Origin: Zarea fungicola
Taxonomy: Eukaryota; Ascomycota; Sordariomycetes; Hypocreales; Cordycipitaceae
DNA length: 64,000 nt
Assembly: GCA_900169235.1 (NCBI GenBank)
Contig: FWCC01000068.1
Location: 186,001-250,000 of the forward strand
Reading direction: 5' to 3'
Numbering within the stretch: position 1 is the first letter of the stretch; every line of letters starts with the position of its first letter. Below are positions 1 to 9,408 of the stretch, one piece after another. Under the pieces are notes generated by a model, which was not told where the DNA came from, searched no databases, and was given only the letters and a program-made list of their open reading frames with translations. Position numbers and translations under genes: made by a program.

Positions 1-829
1 GGGTTGCATGACTTGACATGAATTACGTGGTCGATTCCCTATCCTAGTTGTTTCCCCTCTGCTTTTAAAACGAGTACCACATCATCCAACTATTCATTTG
101 CCAACTAATCCATATTTTAATTGAACATAATCCTAATAGCCACTCTCTACCCCTATTGACTCATGGAAAGTAGTGAGATTAGGTTGGTTACTTATAGTTC
201 GGTCCGGACTATCCATAGCATTTTACGTAAATGCACGTCCTCATCACTGGTGGCGAACATTCGTCAATAAAAGGTGATGCACAAGTGGTACATATAGGAC
301 GAGGCTAAGTAACGACTATTCGACAGCTTTGGTATATTGACTTAGTTTTCTTGATTTTCTTGATTTTCTTAATTAACGATAGTGAGCCGGTTGATGGGTT
401 TAAAACGGTTCAAGCGCGCAGCTGAATCTGATCTAGTCAGCCACCGTATCTGCCCATGACTTATACAACGAAGACAAATATGCTAGGTTGACAGTGTAGG
501 TTCCGCATCAATGGAATCTACAAATAAGTATACATTTGGTATCTCAAGCAGAGAATATTTGGAGGTTTCATTTCACGCCGCCTCCACGTATAGTTCGCCG
601 GCTGGGAGGTTCCGACTGGAGGCTTATCATGCCTCTCGCCCCACCAACTCCACGAACACGACTCTGCGCCTTCTCTTTTGTAATCTACGCCCTTTATTAA
701 CATATACACGTGTTCTTCAGCAAATACACACAGTTTCTTTTTTTCTTGGGCTCTACTCTTTTTGCCGCTTTTAGGTCGTTCTTCGGTCCTTTCATTGGCA
801 TAAACAATTAGCGGCTTACGGCTCTCATC
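1..829. other. Intergenic, upstream of the TPR gene
   Basis: No gene is recognisable here. The open frames are short and unlike known proteins, and the 518-1093 minus-strand frame runs into the TPR gene as its antisense shadow. A small direct repeat of TTTTCTTGA lies at about 345-370. The last 200 bp are pyrimidine-rich and probably hold the promoter and 5' leader of the gene starting at 830. Confidence 0.6.
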
Positions 830-2500
830 ATGGACTACTACGATCTCGGCACCCATTCCCGTCCCGTCACTACATCCAGTAAAGATGCGCAGCTCTGGTT
901 TGACCGCGGTCTGATCTGGTGCTACGGCTTCAACCACGAAGAAGCCGCCAAGTGCTTCGAGAAGGCCATTGCCGCTGATGAAAAGTGCGCAATGGCCTAC
1001 TGGGGCCTTGCCTACGCATTGGGGCCAAACTACAACAAGCCATGGGAGCTCTTTGGCGAGGATGAGCGAAAATCGGCCACGCAACGTACTCACGATGCCA
1101 TGGAGAAGGCAGCATCCGTTCTCGCCAATGATTCCTCTGTATCACCAGTGGATCAGGCACTTATCCAGGCTCTGCGTCATCGTTATCCGCAGAGAGAAGC
1201 TCCTGCTGCTGCTGACAATGAAGCAAAGACGTCCATTTGGAACACAGAGTATGCGGATGCGATGAGTGCCGTTGCAGCCCAGTTTCCAGACGACTTGGAT
1301 ATTGCAACACTGTACGCCGACGCATTGATGAATCTCACCCCTTGGGCTCTATGGGATATTCACACGGGCAAGCCTGCAGAGGGTGCCAGGACGCTGGAAA
1401 CGAAGCGAGTCCTCGATCATGCCCTGTCTCTCCCCACCGGTCGCCAGCATCCCGGCGCACTCCACATGTATATTCACCTCATGGAGATGTCCACGACACC
1501 AGAAGCTGCGCTGCCTGCCGCCAATGACCTCCGCGGCTTGGTCCCGGACGCCGGCCATCTCAACCACATGCCGAGCCACATTGACATACTCGTCGGCGAC
1601 TACGACACCGCTAACCGCGCCAACTCGGCCGCTGTCGCCGCTGACGAAAAGTTCCTCGCGCGCGAGGGTGCCCTCGGTTTCTACACGCTCTACCGCAGCC
1701 ACGACTACCACTTCCTGCTCTACGGAGCCATGTTCTCCGGCCAGTCGGCGCTCGCGCTTGAGACGGTCGGCCGCCTGGAGGCGAGCATCACGGAGGAGCT
1801 GCTGCTTGTCGAGTCGCCCCCAATGGCAGACTGGCTGGAGGCGTTCCTCGCCATGCGTATCCACGCCTTGATTCGATTCGGGCGATGGGAGGACGTGTTG
1901 GCACTTGAGGTTCCCAAAGACAAGGACCTGTACTGTGTCTGCACCGCGCTGATTTATTATGCCAAGGGCGTGGCCCATGCGGCCTCTGGCAGAGTGGAAG
2001 AGGCAATGGCGCAGCAGGCGCTGTTTGATGAGGCGCGGGCCAGTGTCAAGGAGTCGCGCACGCTGTTTAACAATGTGTGCGTCGATATTCTAAAAGTCGG
2101 CGCAGCTCTGCTCAGTGGTGAGATCGAGTACCGCGCCGGCAACTTTGACAGCGCCTATGAGCACCTCCGCGAGTCGATTAGTCTGTATGATGCCCTGCCC
2201 TATGACGAGCCTTGGGGCTGGATGCAACCCGCGAGGCACGCATATGGTGCGCTGTTGCTGGAGCAGGGTCATTTGGAGGAGGCTTTGGCAGTGTATAAAG
2301 CCGACTTGGGGTTGGATAACTCTCTGCCCCGCGCACACCAGCATCCTAATAATGTATGGTCGCTGCATGGCTATCACGAGTGTCTGGTAAAGTTGGGTAA
2401 AAGCGATGAGGCGAATGCTATTAGTGGACAGCTCAAGGCAGCGCTGGCATTGGCGGACGTGCCAATCAAAGCCTCTTGTTTTTGCCGAACCAAAGTTTAG
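830..2500 (+). CDS. TPR-repeat protein (single exon)
   Basis: This encodes 556 aa in one exon. The N-terminus (residues 1-70) reads as a tetratricopeptide unit: WFDRGLIWCYGFNHEEAAKCF, then a conserved AMAYWGLAYALGPNYNKPW segment. More TPR-like helices follow at about 330-540 (for example AYEHLRESISLYDALP and ALLLEQGHLEEALAVYKADL). I recognise this as a cytosolic TPR family of about 550 aa that also occurs in bacteria. TPR scaffolds bind partner proteins, but the partner is not known. There is no signal peptide or membrane segment. The ATG at 830 follows a pyrimidine-rich leader, and the protein begins MDYYDLG, as I expect for this family. Nothing is truncated. The function beyond scaffolding is open. 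Confidence 0.85.
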   Translation: MDYYDLGTHSRPVTTSSKDAQLWFDRGLIWCYGFNHEEAAKCFEKAIAADEKCAMAYWGLAYALGPNYNKPWELFGEDERKSATQRTHDAMEKAASVLANDSSVSPVDQALIQALRHRYPQREAPAAADNEAKTSIWNTEYADAMSAVAAQFPDDLDIATLYADALMNLTPWALWDIHTGKPAEGARTLETKRVLDHALSLPTGRQHPGALHMYIHLMEMSTTPEAALPAANDLRGLVPDAGHLNHMPSHIDILVGDYDTANRANSAAVAADEKFLAREGALGFYTLYRSHDYHFLLYGAMFSGQSALALETVGRLEASITEELLLVESPPMADWLEAFLAMRIHALIRFGRWEDVLALEVPKDKDLYCVCTALIYYAKGVAHAASGRVEEAMAQQALFDEARASVKESRTLFNNVCVDILKVGAALLSGEIEYRAGNFDSAYEHLRESISLYDALPYDEPWGWMQPARHAYGALLLEQGHLEEALAVYKADLGLDNSLPRAHQHPNNVWSLHGYHECLVKLGKSDEANAISGQLKAALALADVPIKASCFCRTKV

Positions 2501-2841
2501 CAGCACACGTTAAGAATATAAACGGACATTTATGAGAACTGCTGTTCTGTTTAGATCTGTTGAGTTACACGACTCACTTGGGCTTTTCCTACAAATCACG
2601 ATGATGTTAGTACTATATGTATCCCCGGTGAATCAATGGTAAGCACAAGCCACTGGGGCAGGTCAACAGGTGCAGCGTGTAGATATGCTGAAGTTAGTCT
2701 TGGCCGATTTGTGCCAGTCACAGAGAGTGGAAAGGAGCAAAAGCTTGGCAATCAAATTCTAGCGATAGCGAATCTCCACCGCAAGTATACAATGCGAACT
2801 TCGAACGCAAAGACTACGGGCATGTTCGTCTCCGTCTCTCT
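2501..2841. other. Tail-to-tail intergenic spacer
   Basis: This spacer lies between two convergent genes (TPR on plus, Atg22-like on minus) and should hold both 3' UTRs and polyadenylation regions. I see no other coding feature. Confidence 0.6.
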
Positions 2842-4527
2842 TCATGCTGTCACAGCACTCGCACCATCATCGGCCCCCATCCTGACCCTTTCTTGTACCA
2901 GGAACACTTCCTGCTCACGAGCGCTCTTATCCAGATCGAGAAACACCCACAAACCCACGGCGCTAAGCAAACTCAAGGCAAACAAGAAATAAAACGGCGC
3001 GCTGTTGTTTGTGCCACCGGGGGTCGCATCGATGATGCGACTGCTGATGAGGGGTCCGATGAAGCTCGAGGCCTTGCCGATGATGTTGAAGACGGAGAAG
3101 AAGAGGAACTCATGGCCGCGTGGGGTAACGGATGAGATCATGATCTGGGAGTAACTGTACCATGGGCAGACAGCTAGGCCGTAGAAGGCCTGGTACAGCC
3201 AAATCTCCCACTCGTTGTGAAAGCCAAATTTGTTGGTCCAGTTGCCCACCATGCCCCAGCCATCGAGCAGCAGGATGGAGATCATGACGGCGTTGAACAT
3301 GGTCTTTGCTCTAAGTTTCAGGTGCTTCTGCGCGAGCCAGAACAGGCCGATACCGGCCGCCTGCGCGACGATGCCGACGATGAGCAGGTAGGTCAGCTTC
3401 AGCGTGTCGTAGGCAATCACTTGGTTTTGCAATGTCGCGATGACGGTGACGGTCGTGTTGAGGGAGTCGCCGAGCAGGAAATACCCGGCCAGGAAGATGA
3501 GACTCTGCTTGAGCTGCCAGATTTGGGTGGCCGCCTCATACAGCTGCCAGAAACCAACAGTCACGATGTTCAGGTTGTCCGGGACCTTCATGCCCGGTCG
3601 CTTCTTCTCCATGAAGAACCACGGTAGGGAAAGCAGCAACCAGACGCCCGTGGCAAAGGCAATCAGCACCGAGAGGCCCCAGTTGTTGTCGGCTACACTC
3701 CGCTGCACATGCACGCCATACATGACGCCGACAATGACGGCGAGGATGACGACCTCGGAGACTGACTGGACATAGAAACCGACATTGCTTAGCCGGCTGC
3801 GCTCCATCTCGTCGCGGTGGTCCATCTCATGCAGCGTAATTTCTCCATTGGCAAAGGCGGTATGCGACTCCTTGATCCACGGCGTGTTGCGGGCCAGCGA
3901 GGGGAAAGCGGCCGTCCAGTATGTGAGAGTGAGCTGGTATGCGATGAGGCCGACAATGTAGAGGCCGGCAGCGATCTGCCACTTGCTGGGGTCATGGACG
4001 CCGAGCCAGGCGAAGCCTATGGCGTACGCGACGAGGGACCAGATGACGAGGACCCAACGGCGGCCCGTGCCAAAATCGGCCCAGGCGCCGATGAGCAGGA
4101 ACAGCACGGCCTGCAGCGCGAATGAGATGCCGTTGGCCAGAAGCACGATGCTGTTGACATCACGGTCGCCACCGGCAAAGTGCAGCAGACCCGTGTCGCC
4201 ACCGGCCGCTTGGCTGAGGAGATTCTGGAACGCCGTTGGGCCAAAGTTGAAGAGAGACAGGCCATTGGCGCCCATGTAGTAGGTGTACCACGCCCAAATC
4301 TCCGCCTTTGTCGTTGTTGGAATGTTCGTGTCCGTCAAAACGGGCATCACCAGGCCGGGCTTGAGCACCTCGTCGGCTCCGCGCTCCTTGCTGGGAGGCG
4401 CGACATGGGCGCCAGGTGCCTGGTCATCGCCATTGCCAGCGTCTGATCGAGCGGGGGATACATGCTGAACCTCGGGGCCACTTTCATTCGTCGCCTTTTT
4501 CCCATCCATTTTCGGTAGAGAATCCAT
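2842..4527 (-). CDS. Atg22-like vacuolar amino-acid permease (MFS)
   Basis: This single-exon gene encodes 561 aa. Residues 1-85 form a polar cytosolic tail, followed by about 12 hydrophobic segments. The block after TTTKAEIWAWYTYYMGANG matches the N-terminus of the Atg22 family, and IGAWADFGTGRRWVL is the usual short cytosolic loop after TM2 or TM3. Atg22 proteins are vacuolar-membrane MFS transporters that export leucine and other amino acids released by autophagic breakdown. A long loop at about 230-260 (FANGEITLHEMDHRDEMERS) is also Atg22-like. The length is close to yeast Atg22. Fungi carry several Atg22 paralogues, so this may be a paralogue with another substrate. The ATG at 4527 is followed three codons later by a proline-rich polar tail. 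Confidence 0.85.
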   Translation of the reverse strand: MDSLPKMDGKKATNESGPEVQHVSPARSDAGNGDDQAPGAHVAPPSKERGADEVLKPGLVMPVLTDTNIPTTTKAEIWAWYTYYMGANGLSLFNFGPTAFQNLLSQAAGGDTGLLHFAGGDRDVNSIVLLANGISFALQAVLFLLIGAWADFGTGRRWVLVIWSLVAYAIGFAWLGVHDPSKWQIAAGLYIVGLIAYQLTLTYWTAAFPSLARNTPWIKESHTAFANGEITLHEMDHRDEMERSRLSNVGFYVQSVSEVVILAVIVGVMYGVHVQRSVADNNWGLSVLIAFATGVWLLLSLPWFFMEKKRPGMKVPDNLNIVTVGFWQLYEAATQIWQLKQSLIFLAGYFLLGDSLNTTVTVIATLQNQVIAYDTLKLTYLLIVGIVAQAAGIGLFWLAQKHLKLRAKTMFNAVMISILLLDGWGMVGNWTNKFGFHNEWEIWLYQAFYGLAVCPWYSYSQIMISSVTPRGHEFLFFSVFNIIGKASSFIGPLISSRIIDATPGGTNNSAPFYFLFALSLLSAVGLWVFLDLDKSAREQEVFLVQERVRMGADDGASAVTA

Positions 4528-6050
4528 AGTATGAGAAAAGGGTGTGTGGTTCAGTCAGAATAGTAGAGTTTGTTTATAGATATCTTCAACCCTGGCAACA
4601 AGAGATAGCCATATGGGGGTTGGTGAAGAGAGGGGAAAGAGGAGGAAGAAGCATGATAAGGAAGAAAGAAGGTTTCGTCGGCATATGCACGCGAGCAGGC
4701 AGCTCGTTACACTGCAAACCATGCAAATCCCATGTTTTCCCCGGAACTGTCTGACCACAGGCCTTCTACTACCATGCTGGTGTGCATCCAACTCGGGCCT
4801 GGGTTGCTGGTTTAGACGGGTTTGACGGCAAACGTGGCTTCAGTAGTGCAGACGTAGCGTAGCTTAGCTGCCCGTTGATAGGAAGCTCTGGGGGCGAGCG
4901 AAACCTAGTGGCATGGGGGTTCCGTCTTCCTACGTCACATTACGGGGCATTACTCTCGAATCGCCTTGATTTTAGTGGTCAGCTAGGTTCTTGCTTTGGT
5001 TTTTTACAGGAATTACGTGGGATTTCGGCTTAAATCCCTCATCGTGGGAGACGATAGTTGGCAGATGGCAGATGTCGTCTGGGAGCCGGTTCCGTGTCAC
5101 TGGGAAGTAGGTTGCAGCCGGAAAGAGCAGGACGATGAGTGTTTATTCGATGGAGCTGCGCAAGCGCTGCAGCCAAATCGACGAGGAAGCTGAGCTAATG
5201 AGCCTATCAGCTTGGTGGTTGGGGGATTTTAGCGGATTTAGACATTAGCTTGTCGTGAACAGGAGTGGCGCCATGCCGGCAAGTGGCTCTCCTTGTGTAG
5301 GATACCGTTGTCAGTGTGAGATGAGACTACAGGGCTGCAAAGCCAGCTGGAACGCTGTGGCGTTTCTCGCGCACTAACTGTCAACGGCCAAAGTCCAAAT
5401 GATTCGGTAAAGAAATGGAATGGCATTTCCGTCTGTGCTGCAATAGCGAAGAAGCTGCCGATATGATGGTATTCCGTTCAGCTCAGAGACAGACAATCGG
5501 ACAGCTCTCATTCCCGGTTCGTCGCTAGCACTAAATCGACAGCAGCAATTAGCTGTTCTGATCGTCCCTTCAATGTCCCACTGGTGGCGCAACGCTACAG
5601 GGGTTGACATTCGCCTTTATAGGGCGCACTACTTGGCCTCGACATCCTGCCTTTGCACAGATACGGCCTTTTGATAGCCTAGCTTGGTAACAACTACGAG
5701 AGTACAAAGCTAAGTAACCAGTCACTTTCGCACTCTATATCACGCCTTTTAAGCAGCTGCCTAGGTACTACCTTTAGTAGACGGAACTGCCGAGGACTGG
5801 CTCTCTGCAGACCTGTGCCACAGACACTACACCAGCTCTAAAGCTCACATTGTTGTTGACTCCGAAAGCAGTCGGGCCTTCCGAATTATTAAAATAATAT
5901 ATCGTATTAGTCGGAATGCAAACCGCGGTTGATTAATAAAGAAGAAAAGAATGCTGTAGATTTCCCATTTCCCAAATGCTGCGTTAATGATGCAAAGCTA
6001 TAAAAATAAACGAAGCGCTTTGCCACCGCAAAAGTAATTGTTCGTCCCTT
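4528..6050. other. Intergenic, 1.5 kb
   Basis: This region lies upstream of the Atg22-like gene (transcribed leftward) and downstream of the SDR gene, also leftward. The short open frames lack family similarity. Purine-rich tracts at 4610-4680 could be Atg22-like promoter sequence. I see no RNA gene. Confidence 0.5.
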
Positions 6051-6908
6051 CTACCACGGCAAAACCTTACCATCATAATTATAAAATGTGGCCGAATCTT
6101 GTGGCTTCAGCTTCCTGACTACGCTGAGAATACCTGCTGCGCTCTTGGAAGGGGGCATACCACCATCACCTGAAAGGCGGCCCATGTCCGTGGCGACCCA
6201 GCCCGGGTGGATGGGCACGACAGTGAAGCCGTCGGACTCGTGAAGCTCGTTGTGAAGCTGCACGGCAACCATGTTGAGGGCCGCCTTGGAGACAGCATAG
6301 GGCCCTCGGAAGCCGGTCTTTGCGTTGACCTGACGGGTGAGTGAGCCCGAGGTTGACGAAACGAGCACAATCTGTCGCGTCTTGCGAGCCTTGAGTGCCG
6401 GGAGGAAGGCCTTCACCACGCGCAGCACGCCCGTCACGTTGATATCCATGTACTCAGCCATGCGCTCATCAGATGTCTCCAGCAATGACTCGGCGTCTCC
6501 AATAGCGGCATTGATGATGAGCGTGTCGAGTGCAGTGACAGCACTGGCAGCCTCACTGATAGACTTGACCGAGGACTGGTCAATGATGATGGACTGGATA
6601 TTGAGATGGTCACCAAAGTCGACGGCGCTCCGCACCGAGGCAATGACCTTGGCGTTTGGCTGCTGCTGAGAAAGCTGCTGCACCAGCTCTTTCCCGAGAC
6701 CTCGAGATGCTCCAATAACGAGGGTTGTCCTGGGCTCCGGTGATGAAGTACTCGACATGGTGGCGGCGGCTGCAGCTTCCATAAGCTGTTGGTGTGATGC
6801 AGAAGGATCGTAGCCAGTGTAGTCGGGTGGTGTCAAGTACATCTGGACGCTACCAAAGCCATCCATTTTGTACCTCAGCGACTGGCTCCTCAGCCCAAAC
6901 ACCTCCAT
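6051..6908 (-). CDS. Short-chain dehydrogenase/reductase (C-factor/sniffer-like)
   Basis: The open frame is 285 aa. The Rossmann fold begins at about residue 63 with VIGASRGLGKE (dinucleotide motif). The IINAAIG segment replaces the usual NNAG, and the catalytic S-Y-K set is visible as VLVSSTSG followed by GPYAVSKAAL. The C-terminal HPGWVATDMG segment fits NAD(P)-dependent SDRs of the C-signal or sniffer type. The first about 50 residues (up to MEAAAAATMSS) are not part of the fold and are low in complexity. Translation may really begin at the internal ATG near 6758, giving about 235 aa, closer to the family norm. The substrate cannot be told. The gene stands alone, with more than 1.4 kb free on each side. 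Confidence 0.8.
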   Translation of the reverse strand: MEVFGLRSQSLRYKMDGFGSVQMYLTPPDYTGYDPSASHQQLMEAAAAATMSSTSSPEPRTTLVIGASRGLGKELVQQLSQQQPNAKVIASVRSAVDFGDHLNIQSIIIDQSSVKSISEAASAVTALDTLIINAAIGDAESLLETSDERMAEYMDINVTGVLRVVKAFLPALKARKTRQIVLVSSTSGSLTRQVNAKTGFRGPYAVSKAALNMVAVQLHNELHESDGFTVVPIHPGWVATDMGRLSGDGGMPPSKSAAGILSVVRKLKPQDSATFYNYDGKVLPW

Positions 6909-8610
6909 CTTGCTAGCTTGGGCGGCGGAGGCAAAGGCGGAGACGCTGACAATTGTAGGATCGCTGTTAGACGACCCATTAGGCGATGGTGAGGAGCTTC
7001 CTGGTAGCCGTGGTCCGGTTGGAAAATGAAGTCGTCCAGTTCCTCAAATTTGCTCTCTTTATCGACTACGGATACGTAGAGGGAAGAAAAGAGGTGCGAT
7101 GGGGTTGCTAGATGAGAAGGAGAAAGAAGACAGTGGCCAAGGGAGCGCTGCCCAGGTTTTGCGGGTTGGCCAAGGCTGATGGGCGCAGCCCCTTCTCTTC
7201 TTGGCACTGCCTTCTCGTTTTGTCTTTTTGTAAGTTCTTCAGTTTTTTTTTTGCCAGGTCTACACTTGCGCCGCAGTACCTGGTTTTTAAATATTCTTGT
7301 ATCCTAATTTTCAGGCCGGCCCTCCCACCGCCCGCCAAGACCGACGTAGCGTGACAGGTCAGCTCCCCGTGTGCAAGTGTTGGTGAGCATGGGCATAGCC
7401 GAGTGCTTTGTTTGCTCTTATTTCCTGCTGTGGCACTTCCTCTCCGCTTAAATACAGCGCCCCTTTTGGTGGCCATTTAAGCTTCTTTTCAGAGCCTAAT
7501 TTCCTCACCAGATGGCTTCATATCCGGACGCGAAATCACCGACGAACCGCCACTGTCCACGCGATCAAAACGCCATGTTTCTCCTTACCACTTCGGTGAT
7601 TCCCAGACCGTTCCTTTGCCAGCAGGATGGTGTAAAATAGTCGATTAAGGGAGTGCCAAGAGTGACTAGCCCCAGGTCTGGCGCTCGGAAGTTGCTGTTA
7701 CAACCACTGGTTTTCACACCACTCATTACGCAATCGGCCCTGTAACTAGACCCATTAGGCTGGGTCCATGCAGGCCCAATTTCCGTATTTATTGTTGAGA
7801 ATAACGTAGTTTATAAAACGGTTGAAGCTAAACGCGACTGGTCTACCTGCATTAACTAACTGGCGTGCTGACTTTGAACCTATAGTGGTTTCGTCAGCAC
7901 AGTGTGTAAATGGTCAGCCCAGCATGCTTTCCAGATTCCTCTCTACCGATTGCATCGGTATAGTACTATTCATCGACAACGATTCCTCGTCGATCACGCA
8001 CATCCGGAACATCCTGATAAACTAGCCGATCTCCTCTTCGGTCCAGAGGATTAGCTACCGAGCCGTGCGCCGAGAGCACATGTAATACGGCTGAGGGCAC
8101 AACTCCACCGCTGCCATACTGGGGACGACAATCTCACCAAAAATGGTGCTTACCGGTGATTCAGTATATTACCCGGCTTGCAGCAAACGGTGCGTGCGTT
8201 TTGTTGCGCGATGTGTCTGTCCTCCAAATATACCAAGGGAATCTGAGTCTGGCTTTTACAGTTGTTCACCGCTACATTCCGTTGCATAACTGGTACCTTT
8301 GCGACAGAATGGTAGTGCTTGTGACATCCCTTGGCCAGTTTTGCCATCTAAGAACAAACGGAGCCACTAGAAGCTACCAGTCGCTCGGTTTTCTTGATGC
8401 GTATTGGCCACGTATGTTTGCGGGTACTGGATGAATATAACTAGTAGATTTTTGTCTATTTACCCTGCCTTTCCTTCTATGTGACAAAGAGGAAAATAAT
8501 CGGGTAGGTCGCATATTTGCAGTTGGCGATGCCGCATCAGAGTCATCCAATCTTGTAAGTCTTGGCTGGACCGAGGTTGTCACCATCCATAACTTGCTCC
8601 CGCGACACCG
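6909..8610. other. Intergenic, 1.7 kb
   Basis: This should contain the promoter of the SDR gene (leftward) and the 3' flank of the PaiB-like gene. Short T-rich and A-rich stretches occur at about 7200-7260. No supportable gene is present on either strand. Confidence 0.5.
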
Positions 8611-9408
8611 TTATGCGCTGACCTTGGCAGCTTCCTTTTTTGCTTTTTTCATTGCACTACGCTCCGCTACCGTCTTAGCCATGGTGTTGCCCAGGTCTGT
8701 GCCCAGATTCTTGAAGCCGGAGATAACACCTGCCACATCCCCATCGCTAGACTCTTGGCTCATCTTGAACTTTCCCTCCAGCCTTTCAATCTTGATCTCG
8801 ACACCAATAATGGCCTTTTTCAACAACGTGATGTAGCTATCGGGTGCATCGGCCACTTTCCATCCCGTCTGGGCCGCGCCTTTGCCGGTGTGCCCCATGA
8901 TTGATGATTCGCTCAAATCGGTCAGGTCTGAGATCTGCTGGGCCAGGTAGCCACCCGCCTCGTCCGACTTGCTATCATGGTAAACCCTAATCCGGCCGTA
9001 GACTTGCGCCGCGGCGTAGTTCCATGTCGGTACGACTTTGCCCGTGTCTGGCTTTGTCTCGGTGTAGAATTTTGGCGTAACGTAGTGGTGTGCTGGCAGG
9101 TTAAATAGCACCATTATCTCCTGCTCCAGATACCCATCCCAGGATCCGTCAGCAGCCGCCTTGGCCTGCGCTGCCTCAATGAGTGCCTTGCTGTGTGGAT
9201 TTGCGCGTGCCATGTGGCCGCGGAGAACACCTTTCTCCCCTCCGCTTGTTTCATTCGGGTCGTCGAGCACGAATGGTATATGACTGCATTGAATGAGAGG
9301 GAAGCTATCTGAGGCGATTGCCGTTGTGAAGATGCCTAGTGGATTGTCATGAATGAGCTGGCGCAAGGCTGCAGCGTCGGCGTCGGCGTGGATAGAGCGT
9401 AGATACAT
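8611..9408 (-). CDS. PaiB-like FMN-binding split-barrel protein
   Basis: This single exon encodes 265 aa. It matches the PaiB/FMN_bind_2 family: a start of the MYLRSIHADAD type, then a split-barrel core with HIPFVLDD, VLRGHMARANPH and the diagnostic segment around VVPTWNYAAAQVYGRIRVY (residues about 130-150). Members bind flavin. Bacillus PaiB is described as a negative regulator of sporulation and protease genes, while fungal members are of unknown function and often labelled transcriptional regulators by transfer. A lysine- and alanine-rich helix ends the protein (SAMKKAKKEAAKVSA), longer than in bacterial forms. The ATG at 9408 starts directly at the family N-terminus. Confidence 0.85.
   Translation of the reverse strand: MYLRSIHADADAAALRQLIHDNPLGIFTTAIASDSFPLIQCSHIPFVLDDPNETSGGEKGVLRGHMARANPHSKALIEAAQAKAAADGSWDGYLEQEIMVLFNLPAHHYVTPKFYTETKPDTGKVVPTWNYAAAQVYGRIRVYHDSKSDEAGGYLAQQISDLTDLSESSIMGHTGKGAAQTGWKVADAPDSYITLLKKAIIGVEIKIERLEGKFKMSQESSDGDVAGVISGFKNLGTDLGNTMAKTVAERSAMKKAKKEAAKVSA

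Noticed and set aside
518..1978. Minus-strand frames at 518-1093 and 1349-1978 opposite the TPR gene
   Set aside because: Both mirror the strongly coding plus strand, have no domain, and their boundaries do not match splice sites.
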